Positions 25,716 through 34,797 of a stretch of 64,000 nt of DNA are shown here, piece by piece. Made by a program: the position numbers and the translations under genes. The notes under the pieces are model-generated. The model was not told the origin of the DNA. It was given only the letters and a program-made list of their open reading frames with translations, and searched no databases. This DNA is from Winogradskyella pacifica (lineage in GTDB: Bacteria; Bacteroidota; Bacteroidia; Flavobacteriales; Flavobacteriaceae), in the NCBI RefSeq assembly GCF_013403915.1, contig NZ_JABFDI010000006.1, forward strand, positions 1 to 64,000, in the 5' to 3' direction. Positions within the stretch are counted from its first letter, which is position 1. Each line of letters begins with the position of its first letter.

Positions 25716-26084
25716 TTACTTAGTTTTAAAATTAACTTGTATTTCCCCTAAAACAGATGGAAGCGCATCAAAAACCATCTTGTTTTCAAAACGAACGACT
25801 TTGTAGCCTAAATTTTCTAAGTATTGCGTTCTTTTTTTATCGTATTCTTGTGCTTTTGGATTGTTGTGAATTTCTCCATCCAATTCTATAATTAACTTTT
25901 CAGCAGCACAGTAGAAATCAACTATGTAATAACCAATGCTGTGTTGTCTTTGAAATTTTCTATTGCTGAGTTGTCTTGATTTTAAATGTTTCCATAACTG
26001 CGCTTCTGAAGGTGTTAAGTTGTTTCTTAATGCCCTTCTGTATTCTTGTAATGCTTTTTTGGTATGGGTATTTTGTTTTGGCAT
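25716..26084 (-). CDS. DUF559 endonuclease-like protein
   Basis: A 122-residue protein with the DUF559 pattern of very-short-patch-repair-like and PD-(D/E)XK nucleases. It has LTPSEAQLWKHLKSRQL, KFQRQHSIGYYIVDFYC, KLIIELDGEIHN and YDKKRTQYLENLGYKVVRFE. The Asp of YIVDFYC and the Glu and Asp of IIELDG are the likely catalytic residues. It lies on the opposite strand to the polysaccharide locus and interrupts it between two copies of a palindromic repeat. The role is unknown. Confidence 0.88.
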   Translation of the reverse strand: MPKQNTHTKKALQEYRRALRNNLTPSEAQLWKHLKSRQLSNRKFQRQHSIGYYIVDFYCAAEKLIIELDGEIHNNPKAQEYDKKRTQYLENLGYKVVRFENKMVFDALPSVLGEIQVNFKTK

Positions 26085-26128
26085 GAATTAAAAATAAGGA
26101 ATTTTATTCAGAGGTTTAACTTAACTTT

Positions 26129-26431
26129 TTGAACACCCCTTTTCTTTACCTTCGTTCCTTCGGTAAATTCATTCCCCTCTTTGAAGGAAAGAGGGGAGCT
26201 GGCTTAAATTGTCCTTTTAGACATTGTTTTCTGTATTTTGCTTCTTTAATTATTTGTACTTCTTTACAAAAAAGAGGAGAGTTGTGGTTGGTGGTTTACT
26301 TTATAATTTTGAACCAGAGAGTTTGTCGTTTAACTCACTCACCTTAGTTTACTATATGTGCTCCTCTTTTTAGTCAAAGGGAGGTGGCTGAACCGCCGAA
26401 GACCGTTTAGACGGTGGGTTTGATTTTATCA
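26129..26431. repeat. Palindrome-rich composite repeat, copy right of DUF559
   Basis: This is a diverged copy of 25318-25708 in the same direction. It has CCCCTCTTTGAAGGAAAGAG near 26173, GAGAGTTGTGGT near 26277, and the end block 26356-26429, which matches 25636-25708 at most positions. There is no gene in 26085-26551 and no classic promoter was found for the next gene. TTAATATTTG at 26534-26543 is a near match to a -7 box. Confidence 0.7.
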
Positions 26432-26551
26432 TAAATCACAACACGTTAAAATCATATTTTATTCTAGCGGCCTTGTTTTAGATTCTTAATGGAATTAGTA
26501 TATTAGCCCTATTGAAAAAAAGGATGTTTTCCTTAATATTTGTAACTATAC

Positions 26552-27397
26552 ATGGCCTTAGAAACTCGAGTTTATCAAAAACAAAGAACCATAAAATTTG
26601 GCACGCTTTTAAAAGCGAGCTTAAGCGATATGTTTCAATCACGGTTTTTAGCACGGCAATTAGCAGAACGAGATATCAAAGCCATGTACCGCCAATCTTA
26701 TTTGGGTATTGTTTGGGCTTTTATTATGCCGTTAACCACTGCTGCTGTGTGGATTTTCTTGAATAGTAGTGGTACTATTAAATTGTCTGATACTGGGATT
26801 CCGTACCCTGTGTATGCGTTTTCTGGAACCTTAATTTGGTCTATAATTGTGGCTTCTATCAATTCTCCGATGACGAGTACACAAGCGGCGAAGGGTATTT
26901 TAACTAAAATTAATTTTCCTAAAGAGGCCTTATTGCTCTCTGGTATTTATAAATTGTTATTTGACACGTCTATTAAAATACTAATACTAGTTGTATTTGT
27001 TATTATTTATGGTGTTGGTTTGCAATGGAGTTTACTGTTGTTCCCAATAGCTATTTTGGGTGCTATTATTTTTGGAACCACTGTGGGCTTGTTTTTAACT
27101 CCTTTAGGGCTATTATATAAAGATATTGGTAAAATTATAACGTTTAGCATGCAGTTTTTAATGTATGTGACTCCTGTTGTTTATGCGATTCCTAAAACTG
27201 GCATTATGAAAACAATAATGACTTGGAATCCTATAACACCGATTCTATTAACGGCTAGAGATTTGGTTGTAGGGTTTACACCAGAGTATCTCAATTATTT
27301 TTTGGTGGTACTTGCTATTTGTATTCCGTTTTTATTTTTAGGGTTGATTATTTATCGTATTTCAATTCCTATTATTGTGGAGCGGTTGAGTGCGTAG
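26552..27397 (+). CDS. wzm: Wzm-like ABC-2 polysaccharide export permease
   Basis: A 281-residue inner-membrane protein with about six helices. The N-terminal amphipathic part (LARQLAERDIKAMYRQSYLG) and IVWAFIMPLTTAAVWIFL are typical of ABC-2 permeases of the Wzm/TagG/RfbA family. It pairs with the ATPase gene 180 bases downstream to move undecaprenyl-linked glycan to the periplasm. The position after the sugar-nucleotide genes fits an ABC-dependent export system. Confidence 0.92.
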   Translation: MALETRVYQKQRTIKFGTLLKASLSDMFQSRFLARQLAERDIKAMYRQSYLGIVWAFIMPLTTAAVWIFLNSSGTIKLSDTGIPYPVYAFSGTLIWSIIVASINSPMTSTQAAKGILTKINFPKEALLLSGIYKLLFDTSIKILILVVFVIIYGVGLQWSLLLFPIAILGAIIFGTTVGLFLTPLGLLYKDIGKIITFSMQFLMYVTPVVYAIPKTGIMKTIMTWNPITPILLTARDLVVGFTPEYLNYFLVVLAICIPFLFLGLIIYRISIPIIVERLSA

Positions 27398-27443
27398 TTG
27401 GTTGAGAGTCGTTAGTAAAAAGTGTAAAGTAGGAAGTAGGAAG

Positions 27444-27512
27444 AAAACCCTTCCGTCTTTGTTTTCTTTGATGGAAAACAAATTCACCTTTCCTTAAAAA
27501 TAAGGGAAGAGC
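27444..27512. repeat. CCCTTCCGTCTTTG element, copy 1
   Basis: AACCCTTCCGTCTTTG is followed by the hairpin GTTTTC (27461-27466) / GAAAAC (27474-27479) and a GGGAAG end. Related copies lie at 46761, 48218 and 56440. It lies in the gap between the wzm-like and wzt-like genes. Confidence 0.65.
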
Positions 27513-27577
27513 TTATTGAAGTAAAAAAAGTTTAGCGTTTAAGATAAAGAATTTAGAAAGAAAGACCAAAACATTAC

Positions 27578-28801
27578 ATGTCTGATAAAAATGAAATAAT
27601 AGCTGATGATGCTGTCCTTGTAAAGGTAGAGGGTTTGAGTAAAAAGTTTTGCAAAGATCTTAAAACTAGCCTTTGGTATGGACTAAAAGATTTGGTGAGT
27701 GGAGTCTCTGGCTCTAGTGAAGACCGATTATTGCGGCCTAAGGAGTTTTGGGCGGTTAAAGATATTAGTTTTGAGTTGAGACGAGGTGAATGTTTAGGCT
27801 TAATTGGGCATAATGGTGCTGGTAAGAGTACCTTATTAAAAATACTTAACGGACTTATTAATCCTGATGCAGGTAAAGTAACTATAAAAGGGCGAGTAGG
27901 TGCACTTATAGAATTAGGTGCTGGTTTTAACCCTATCCTTAGCGGGCGCGAAAACATTTATAATAATGGAGCTATTTTAGGTTTTAGCCGTAAAGAAATA
28001 GATAGTAAGTTAGAAACAATTATTGCCTTTGCAGAGCTTGAAGAATTTATAGACATGCCTGTACAACATTACAGTTCTGGTATGAAAGTGCGTTTGGGGT
28101 TTGCTATAGCAGCTCAAATGGAACCTGATGTGTTAATTATAGATGAAGTATTGGCGGTTGGGGACTTAGGGTTTGTGTTAAAATGTTTTAAAACCATTGA
28201 TACTATTCTGCCACATACGGCTGTGATTTTTGTATCTCATAGTATGCCTATGGTGTCTCGAATTTGCAGTCAAATAATCTTAATGGATAGAGGCGAGGTA
28301 AAATTTCAAGGTCCAGATGTAAGTCGCGCCATTGATTTATATTATAACCGTTTTGCTAACAATGAAAGTGGGGTCGTTTTTACTGATGACTCTATAATAT
28401 TAGAAAAAATTGAATTACTAAAACCTGAAAGTATTCTAGAAGGTATCCCACAAATTAGTTGGGGTGATAATTTAAAACTGTATTTTAAATTTAAAGCAAT
28501 AAAGGAAATTGGGGTGCCTCAAATTTCAATTTTTATCATGGATAAGGAGCAAAGGCCAGTGGCTATGTTTGTTAGAAACTCTAATGAATTAAGTATGGAA
28601 GGAAGAGATTTATTATTTACTGTTGAGCATGAGGGAATAAACCTATCCAAAGGTATATACTCAATAAATATAACAGTACTTGCGGACAAGAGAAAAGAAC
28701 CCATATTAAGAGTTAATAATTTACTGGTATTTCAAGTGCTTCAAAAAGATGAAATTTGGGCTCCTTTCTTGCTGAAGTCTAAATATGAAATGGCTCAATA
28801 A
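27578..28801 (+). CDS. wzt: Wzt-like ABC ATPase with C-terminal sugar-binding-type domain
   Basis: A 407-residue ATPase for glycan export. Walker A is GHNGAGKST (about 76-84), the signature is YSSGMKVRLGFAIA, Walker B is VLIIDEVLAVGD and the switch is VSHSMPMVSR. The C-terminal part (about 265-405) is beta-rich and resembles the Wzt_C domain, which in some systems binds the finished end of the glycan. That domain suggests export depends on a terminal modification, which is inference. The partner permease is upstream. Confidence 0.93.
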   Translation: MSDKNEIIADDAVLVKVEGLSKKFCKDLKTSLWYGLKDLVSGVSGSSEDRLLRPKEFWAVKDISFELRRGECLGLIGHNGAGKSTLLKILNGLINPDAGKVTIKGRVGALIELGAGFNPILSGRENIYNNGAILGFSRKEIDSKLETIIAFAELEEFIDMPVQHYSSGMKVRLGFAIAAQMEPDVLIIDEVLAVGDLGFVLKCFKTIDTILPHTAVIFVSHSMPMVSRICSQIILMDRGEVKFQGPDVSRAIDLYYNRFANNESGVVFTDDSIILEKIELLKPESILEGIPQISWGDNLKLYFKFKAIKEIGVPQISIFIMDKEQRPVAMFVRNSNELSMEGRDLLFTVEHEGINLSKGIYSINITVLADKRKEPILRVNNLLVFQVLQKDEIWAPFLLKSKYEMAQ

Positions 28802-28834
28802 ATAATATATAAAAATTATTAAAAAATAAGTATA

Positions 28835-30112
28835 ATGAAAACAATGGTGATAGGTCTTGGGCCAGAATATAATTATGATATTTCTAATCATGCTTTATGG
28901 AGTTCTGAAAATACAAGATATGCGAGTAATCATGGAGCTAGTTTGATTTCTAGGACTTTAATAGATTTTTTTAATGCAGATTATATTGATGATTTTTCAA
29001 AAATAGAAGACTATAGAAATACATATGATTTATGTGTAGTAGCCTTTGCAACTCATGTCACTAATTGGAGAGATGTATCTTTATATACTGATTTTGTTAA
29101 AGATTTAAAAATAAAGACAGTAGCATTTTCGTTAGGGATTCAAGATTATTCTGCGGGTAGCTCAATGGTTAATGACATCCACCATTCTTTAAAAGACTTA
29201 TTAAATTATGTAGTGGAATCTTCTGGTTATTTAGGTGTGAGAGGTCCGCATACAGCTTCTGTACTTCTGAAATCAGGCTTTGATCCTGAAAATATTGTTA
29301 ATTTTGGTTGTCCAACTTTATTTGCTCCTTTAAATAGAGATTTGAAAATTGAAAAGAAGAAAACTTTTAAAAATCCCCTAGTTGTTTATCACAGAACAAT
29401 GGCAGATTTAAATGAGAGTTTATTAAACGATGTAAAAATTTTAGGACAAGATTTTTTAGATGAAGTTGTGTTTGTTGAAGCTGTGGATAATGAGCAAGTT
29501 GTAAAAAAGGCAGAACTTGGAAATTATAAATTACATAAGAATGGGGAAAATGCTTTAACTCAAATTAAATCTAGAGGAATGTTTGTCCATACATTTGACG
29601 AATGGTATGCAGAAGTAGCAAAACATGATTTTGTTTTAGGAGCCAGATTACATGGCTGTGTTGCAGCTTTAATACAAGGGATTCCTGCAGTAATGATTGC
29701 TAGAGACGTAAGGGTAGAAGAGATTGCTGAGTTTTATAAAATACCTTATATAAAATATGAGGATATTGGAAATTTGTCTATTCAAGATATTTTTGATCAA
29801 GCTGATTATTCTGAATTCAATAATTTATACAAACATAGATTTGATAATTTTATGAAATTAATGGCTGACTTAAATTTGTCAGATAATTTGTCATTTGAAA
29901 TTAAAGAACCATCAGCATATTGGTACAACAAAGAAGATTTAAATGCGAATACCAAAATCTTATTTAGAGATTTAGCTCAATTGTCGGAAAGATTAAATCA
30001 TTTGGAAAAAAAGCAGCATAGAGAACTTATCAAAATTTCTAAAAAAATAGATAAAATTACGAATACGTTTAGAAAAATACCTGGCTATAATTTTTTTAAG
30101 AAAACCCTTTAA
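28835..30112 (+). CDS. Polysaccharide pyruvyltransferase-like protein
   Basis: A 425-residue protein of the CsaB/WcaK-like family. YLGVRGPHTASVLLKSGF, FGCPTLFAPLN and the conserved VLGARLHGCVAALIQGIPAV (about 268-287) are its hallmarks. Members add pyruvate ketals to sugars from PEP, or act as related transferases. The C-terminal ~50 residues are a coiled coil (LSERLNHLEKKQHRELIKIS). The gene is noticeably AT-rich. It starts 33 bases after the ATPase gene. Confidence 0.78.
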   Translation: MKTMVIGLGPEYNYDISNHALWSSENTRYASNHGASLISRTLIDFFNADYIDDFSKIEDYRNTYDLCVVAFATHVTNWRDVSLYTDFVKDLKIKTVAFSLGIQDYSAGSSMVNDIHHSLKDLLNYVVESSGYLGVRGPHTASVLLKSGFDPENIVNFGCPTLFAPLNRDLKIEKKKTFKNPLVVYHRTMADLNESLLNDVKILGQDFLDEVVFVEAVDNEQVVKKAELGNYKLHKNGENALTQIKSRGMFVHTFDEWYAEVAKHDFVLGARLHGCVAALIQGIPAVMIARDVRVEEIAEFYKIPYIKYEDIGNLSIQDIFDQADYSEFNNLYKHRFDNFMKLMADLNLSDNLSFEIKEPSAYWYNKEDLNANTKILFRDLAQLSERLNHLEKKQHRELIKISKKIDKITNTFRKIPGYNFFKKTL

Positions 30113-30117
30113 TCTAT

Positions 30118-31191
30118 ATGATTAACGTCACCAAAACATTTTTACCAGAGCAATCTGAGTATCAAGCAATTTTAAAACGTGCTTGGGATACAGGATGGAT
30201 GACTAACCGTGGGGTTTTGGTGAAAGAACTAGAAGATAAGTTAAAAGAATTATTGAACGTGCCAAATGTTATTGCAATGACTAACGGCACGTTACCTTTA
30301 CAAATTGCAATAAAAGCAATGGATTTATCTGGTGAAATTATAACGACTCCATTTAGTTATGTTGCTACTGCATCTAGTATAGCATGGGAAGGTTGTGAAC
30401 CTGTGTTTGTAGATATTCACCCAGAATATCTTACCATAGACGAAACGAAATTAGAAGAAGCAATTACCTCTAGTACAACTGCGATTTTAGCGACTCATGT
30501 ATTTGGGAACCCGTGTCACGTAGAAGCCATAGAAGCCATTGCCAAAAAACATGATTTAAAAGTGATTTATGATGCAGCACATTGTTTTGGAGTTGCATAT
30601 AAAGGACAATCGCTATTTAACTATGGAGACGCAAGTACTTGTAGTTTTCACGCAACTAAAGTCTTTCATACAGGTGAGGGTGGTGCTGTTTTTACTAAAG
30701 ACAAAGAATTATATAATACTTTTTTTGCAATGCATAATTTTGGACATGATGGTCCAGAAGCATTTCAAAGTATAGGAATTAATGCTAAAATGAGCGAGTT
30801 ACAAGGGGCAATGGGACTGGCCGTTTTACCCTATATGAAAAAGATTATTAATGCTCGAAGAACTATCTGTGAGATTTATAATGAAGCTTTTAAAGATACG
30901 GAGTTACAGTTGCTGAAATTACGTTCTGAAACTGAATGGAATTTTAGCTATTTTCCAGTAATATTTAAAAGTGAAGAACAGTTATTAAGAGTAAAAGATG
31001 CTTTGAACTCTGCTCAAATTTTTCCAAGACGCTATTTTTATCCGAGTTTAAATACACTAGAGTATGTAAACAATGTAAAATGTCCAGAATCTGAATCGAT
31101 TGCACCAAGAGTATTATGTTTACCTATGTATCCTGGTTTAACTATCTCAGATGTAAATAGAATATTAACTATAGTAATAGAAGAACTGTGA
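30118..31191 (+). CDS. DegT/DnrJ/EryC1-family PLP aminotransferase
   Basis: A 357-residue PLP enzyme that probably transfers an amino group to a keto-sugar nucleotide. The catalytic Lys is residue 181, in CSFHATKVFHTGEGGAVFT. The Asp that binds the ring nitrogen is in VIYDAAHCFG. NAKMSELQGAMG is also typical. It overlaps the next gene by 4 bases (GTGA) and starts 5 bases after the pyruvyltransferase-like gene. The exact sugar is not clear from the sequence. Confidence 0.9.
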   Translation: MINVTKTFLPEQSEYQAILKRAWDTGWMTNRGVLVKELEDKLKELLNVPNVIAMTNGTLPLQIAIKAMDLSGEIITTPFSYVATASSIAWEGCEPVFVDIHPEYLTIDETKLEEAITSSTTAILATHVFGNPCHVEAIEAIAKKHDLKVIYDAAHCFGVAYKGQSLFNYGDASTCSFHATKVFHTGEGGAVFTKDKELYNTFFAMHNFGHDGPEAFQSIGINAKMSELQGAMGLAVLPYMKKIINARRTICEIYNEAFKDTELQLLKLRSETEWNFSYFPVIFKSEEQLLRVKDALNSAQIFPRRYFYPSLNTLEYVNNVKCPESESIAPRVLCLPMYPGLTISDVNRILTIVIEEL

Positions 31192-31898
31192 AAGTAGCTA
31201 TTATGCAACCTTATTTTTTGCCTTATTTGGGTTATTTTGCTTTACTTAAGCATACAGATTTGTTTATTTTATTTGATACGCCACAATATATTAGACATGG
31301 TTGGATTGAACGAAATAGAATTTTATCCTTAAAAGGAGAGCCTATTTATATTAAAGTTCCTTTAGTAAAGCACAAAAGGGATGCGGTGATAAATCATATT
31401 TTAATAAATAACTCATTACAATGGAAGCAGAAGATTTATGCACAATTACAACATTATAAAAAGAAAGCTCCATATTATAATAATACTATTTTATTGTTAG
31501 ATCGGATATTTGAAGATGAATATTATGATATTACTAGTTTAAATGCTAAGGCACTAACTATAATTTCTGAATATCTAGAGATTTCTACACCGATAAAAAT
31601 TTGGTCTAAAATGGATGTAGAAATTGAAGCAGCAAACCATCCTGATGAATGGGCTTTAAATATATGCAAAGCCATAGATGCGAAAACTTATTACAATCCT
31701 ATTGGAGGTAAAGATTTTTTTAATAAAGAAAAATATACTAATGATAATGTTGTTCTTAAGTTTTTAGAGATTGAGCCTATTTCTTACAAACAATTTTCAA
31801 ATGAATTTGAACCATTTTTGTCTATAATAGATGTTTTAATGTTTGTTGATAAAAAAAGTATAATGGAAATGTTAACTCAAATAAAACTGATAGATTAA
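31188..31898 (+). CDS. WbqC-like family protein
   Basis: A 236-residue protein. The start VAIMQPYFLPYLGYFALLKH and HGWIERNRIL, and the end segment LEIEPISYKQF, match the WbqC family, which occurs in O-antigen and amino-sugar gene clusters and has no firmly known reaction. The start is GTG at 31188, inside the overlap with the previous stop. It sits among three PLP enzymes and probably acts on the same sugar intermediate, which is inferred from position. Confidence 0.88.
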   Translation: MKVAIMQPYFLPYLGYFALLKHTDLFILFDTPQYIRHGWIERNRILSLKGEPIYIKVPLVKHKRDAVINHILINNSLQWKQKIYAQLQHYKKKAPYYNNTILLLDRIFEDEYYDITSLNAKALTIISEYLEISTPIKIWSKMDVEIEAANHPDEWALNICKAIDAKTYYNPIGGKDFFNKEKYTNDNVVLKFLEIEPISYKQFSNEFEPFLSIIDVLMFVDKKSIMEMLTQIKLID

Positions 31899-32827
31899 TG
31901 ATAAGTAAATCAGCTGAAAATGTAAAAAATTTTCAAAAAGAATTATATTATTTTAATTCTGCCAGAGAAGGATGGAATGCTATTTTGGAATCATCAAATT
32001 TGTCTAATAAGGTATTATTACCTTCATATATTGGTGTTACAGAAAGAGAAGGCTCGGGAATATTTGACCCAATAATTAATTCTAAGGTTTCTTATGATTT
32101 TTATGACTTGAATAATGATTTATCAGTTCCTTTGGATAAGATTACTTCTAAATTAGAGAATGGTGAATATGGTTTAGTTTTATTAGTTCATTATTTTGGT
32201 TTCAAAATAAAAAATATTGAAGAAATTGTAAAAATCTGTAAAGAAAATAAGATAATTATAGTTGAGGATTGTGCTCATTTATACAACTATAATTTATATA
32301 GTTATTCTAGGTGTGGTACTTATGGTGATTTCGTGTTTTATTCATTACATAAATTTTTTCCAATGAAAAAAGGGGGAATGGTAATTAAGAATAATGAAAA
32401 TATTAACCTGCTGTTTTCTGGAATTACTTTGGATGTAAACTATTCTTCACAAGTTATAAAATATGACGTAAAGGCTATTGCGGACAAGCGTATAGAAAAT
32501 TATAAATATTTAGACAAATTAATAAAAAATATTGAAGGTATCAAGCCTTTAATGAGTTTAGCTTTAGAAGATATTCCTCATAATTATCCAATTACTGTAA
32601 ATAATAATTTAAGAGAAAAATTATACTTCTGGATGATTGAAAAAAATATTACACTTATTGCATTATATTATCGTTTAATAAATCCAATCTCTAAAGATAA
32701 ATATTCAAACACATATTATTTATCTAATAATATACTTAATTTACCTATTCACCAAGACATAAATAAAGTAGAGTTAGATAATCTAGCAGAATTGTTAGAA
32801 GAAGGTTTAAAGGAGTTAAAGAAATGA
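31898..32827 (+). CDS. DegT-like PLP enzyme, short form 1
   Basis: A 309-residue protein with a DegT-type core. The ring-binding Asp is in IIVEDCAHLYNYN (about 124-136) and the Lys is in VFYSLHKFFPMKKGGMV (about 147-163). It is shorter and more divergent than the classic DegT at 30118, and it is very AT-rich. The C-terminal region ends with a helical tail. It overlaps the next gene, another DegT-like protein, by 4 bases, so the two may form a heteromer. Substrate unknown. Confidence 0.75.
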   Translation: MISKSAENVKNFQKELYYFNSAREGWNAILESSNLSNKVLLPSYIGVTEREGSGIFDPIINSKVSYDFYDLNNDLSVPLDKITSKLENGEYGLVLLVHYFGFKIKNIEEIVKICKENKIIIVEDCAHLYNYNLYSYSRCGTYGDFVFYSLHKFFPMKKGGMVIKNNENINLLFSGITLDVNYSSQVIKYDVKAIADKRIENYKYLDKLIKNIEGIKPLMSLALEDIPHNYPITVNNNLREKLYFWMIEKNITLIALYYRLINPISKDKYSNTYYLSNNILNLPIHQDINKVELDNLAELLEEGLKELKK

Positions 32828-33789
32828 AGAGGATAGGGGGATTTTTTGAATTAGAAATAGCGAAAGGAGATTCGTTATATCATGACGATGCCATTAAGTT
32901 ATCAACGGGTAGAGCATGTTTAAATTATGTATTACAAGCCCTTAAACCTTCTAAGGTTTATGTTCCCTATTATTGTTGTGATGCTTTATACGAACCTATG
33001 ACTCTTCTAGATATAGAATTTGAGTTTTATGAAATTGATAATCAATTAGAGATAAAGAGTTTACCAGAATTAGATACGGATGAAATAATTGTTTATTGTG
33101 ATTTTTTCGGAGTTAAATCCGAATATACTACGTCACTAATTAGCAAATATAGCAGTAGATTAATAATTGATAATTCGCATTCTTTTTATAAAAAACAGTT
33201 AAATGCTAATAGCATTTCATTTACAACAGCAAGAAAGTATTTTGGAGTTCCTGATGGGGCCTTTTTATATATTCCAAAAAAATATAAAATTAATCAACTT
33301 ATAAATAGAAATATTAAAGTTTCTATTAATCACAATACACATAGTTTATTAGGTTTTCAAGATCTAGCTTATTCAGAATTTTCAGAATATGAAAAATCTT
33401 TGAATTCAGAAATAAAGGGAATTTCTATACTATCTGAAAAAATATTGCAAACATTAAATTATAAAGAGATTAGAGCGATTAGAAATAGAAATTTTAATTT
33501 TTTTCGTGAAGAATTTAATTCTTTTAATAATATAATGATTGCTGATGATGAAATTGATTGTTTTTGTTATCCACTTTTGTTAGATAGACCTATTAAAAAA
33601 GAAGAATTATACAATGAAAAAATTTATCTGCCCAATTATTGGTTAGATACTACAGCAAGATTAGATAGCTTAAACTTTGAATTCGAAACAAAAATAAGTA
33701 CACAATTATTGCCTTTGCCTATAGACCATAGATATACAATAGAAGACCTGAAAAGAGTGAGTCAGGCTATAAAAAGTAGAATTCAATAA
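32824..33789 (+). CDS. DegT-like PLP enzyme, short form 2
   Basis: A 321-residue protein. LSTGRACLNYVLQAL near the N-terminus, the Asp in LIIDNSHSFY (about 116-125) and the Lys in FTTARKYFGVPDGAFLYI (about 136-153) resemble the DegT fold, although the Lys motif is shortened. It looks like a divergent partner of the gene before it. It is strongly AT-rich (ILE, ASN and LYS codons dominate). Whether it is active is not certain. Confidence 0.7.
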   Translation: MKRIGGFFELEIAKGDSLYHDDAIKLSTGRACLNYVLQALKPSKVYVPYYCCDALYEPMTLLDIEFEFYEIDNQLEIKSLPELDTDEIIVYCDFFGVKSEYTTSLISKYSSRLIIDNSHSFYKKQLNANSISFTTARKYFGVPDGAFLYIPKKYKINQLINRNIKVSINHNTHSLLGFQDLAYSEFSEYEKSLNSEIKGISILSEKILQTLNYKEIRAIRNRNFNFFREEFNSFNNIMIADDEIDCFCYPLLLDRPIKKEELYNEKIYLPNYWLDTTARLDSLNFEFETKISTQLLPLPIDHRYTIEDLKRVSQAIKSRIQ

Positions 33790-33811
33790 ACATGTATTTA
33801 GTCAACTAATA

Positions 33812-34789
33812 ATGGAAGATAAAACAAGAAAAAAAGATCATAAAAAAAATACATCTTTAGAACAAATTTTCCCGGAATTAGAGAGTCTTTTAGGTTTTTC
33901 TGAAGCTAAAGTATTAAAGGATTACACTGTTCCAGCAAAGAAGGTGTATTTAATTGTAGGCTGTGCCAGAAGTGGTTCTACAATATTATATCAATTTTTG
34001 GCTAATACAAGCTACTTTTGTTATCCTACCAATTTTTTGTCAAGGTTTTATTATGCACCATATATAGGTTATAGAATACAACAAGCTCTAATAGATTTTG
34101 ATCATAAAGGCGAAATATTTTCTAAAGAACATAAAGAAGAGAAATCATTTAAATCGACTTTAGGAAAAACAAAAGGTCCATTGCAACCACATGAATTTTG
34201 GTATTTTTGGAATCGATTTTTTAAGTTTGGAGCAACTCAAAAGTTAAGTTTAAGCGAATTGGATGAAGTGGATTGGAAAACCTTTTTACAAGAATTACAT
34301 GCCTTAGAAGCTGCAGCAAATAAGCCGCTTTTAATGAAAGCTATGAACTTAAATTGGAATCTTAATGAGTTAAAAGAAAAAATACCCAATTGCCACTTTA
34401 TATATATTAAAAGAGATGTAATTTACAATGCACAGTCATTACTATTGGCAAGAGAAAGCTTTTTCGGAAATTATGACGACTGGTATTCTTATAAAACACC
34501 GAATTATCAAACCATCAAAAAATTAAAACCAGCCGAACAAGTTATAGAGCAGGTTATTGAAAATAATGTATCTATAGAAGCAGATTTATTAAAAATGGAT
34601 GCTGAAGACTATACAACCATTAGTTATAATGATTTTTGTAAAAAACCTAACGATCTAATTAATACATTAAATAAAAAAGGTGCAGCAATTGATACAGATA
34701 ATACTCAGAGTTCTTTCAATAACGGAGATGTTGCAAAAATAAATGATGATCTTTTTAAAGAGTTAAAATCATATTTTGAAACCAGATAG
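33812..34789 (+). CDS. Sulfotransferase-like protein
   Basis: A 325-residue protein. The N-terminal 5'-phosphosulfate-binding loop is LIVGCARSGSTILYQFLANT (about 49-68), and a 3'-phosphate-binding region follows in CHFIYIKRDVIYNAQSLLLA (about 195-214). These mark a P-loop sulfotransferase that uses PAPS. It probably puts sulfate on the glycan or a precursor. No signal peptide is seen, so it should act in the cytoplasm before export. It lies 8 bases before the first GT2 gene. Confidence 0.8.
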   Translation: MEDKTRKKDHKKNTSLEQIFPELESLLGFSEAKVLKDYTVPAKKVYLIVGCARSGSTILYQFLANTSYFCYPTNFLSRFYYAPYIGYRIQQALIDFDHKGEIFSKEHKEEKSFKSTLGKTKGPLQPHEFWYFWNRFFKFGATQKLSLSELDEVDWKTFLQELHALEAAANKPLLMKAMNLNWNLNELKEKIPNCHFIYIKRDVIYNAQSLLLARESFFGNYDDWYSYKTPNYQTIKKLKPAEQVIEQVIENNVSIEADLLKMDAEDYTTISYNDFCKKPNDLINTLNKKGAAIDTDNTQSSFNNGDVAKINDDLFKELKSYFETR

Positions 34790-34797
34790 GTTAAGTT

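Noticed and set aside
26129-26347. 72-residue plus-strand open frame after DUF559
   Set aside because: It is a translation of the palindromic composite repeat.
25318-26431. DUF559 region read as a transposon with terminal inverted repeats
   Set aside because: The flanking blocks are direct, not inverted, and no transposase motif is present.
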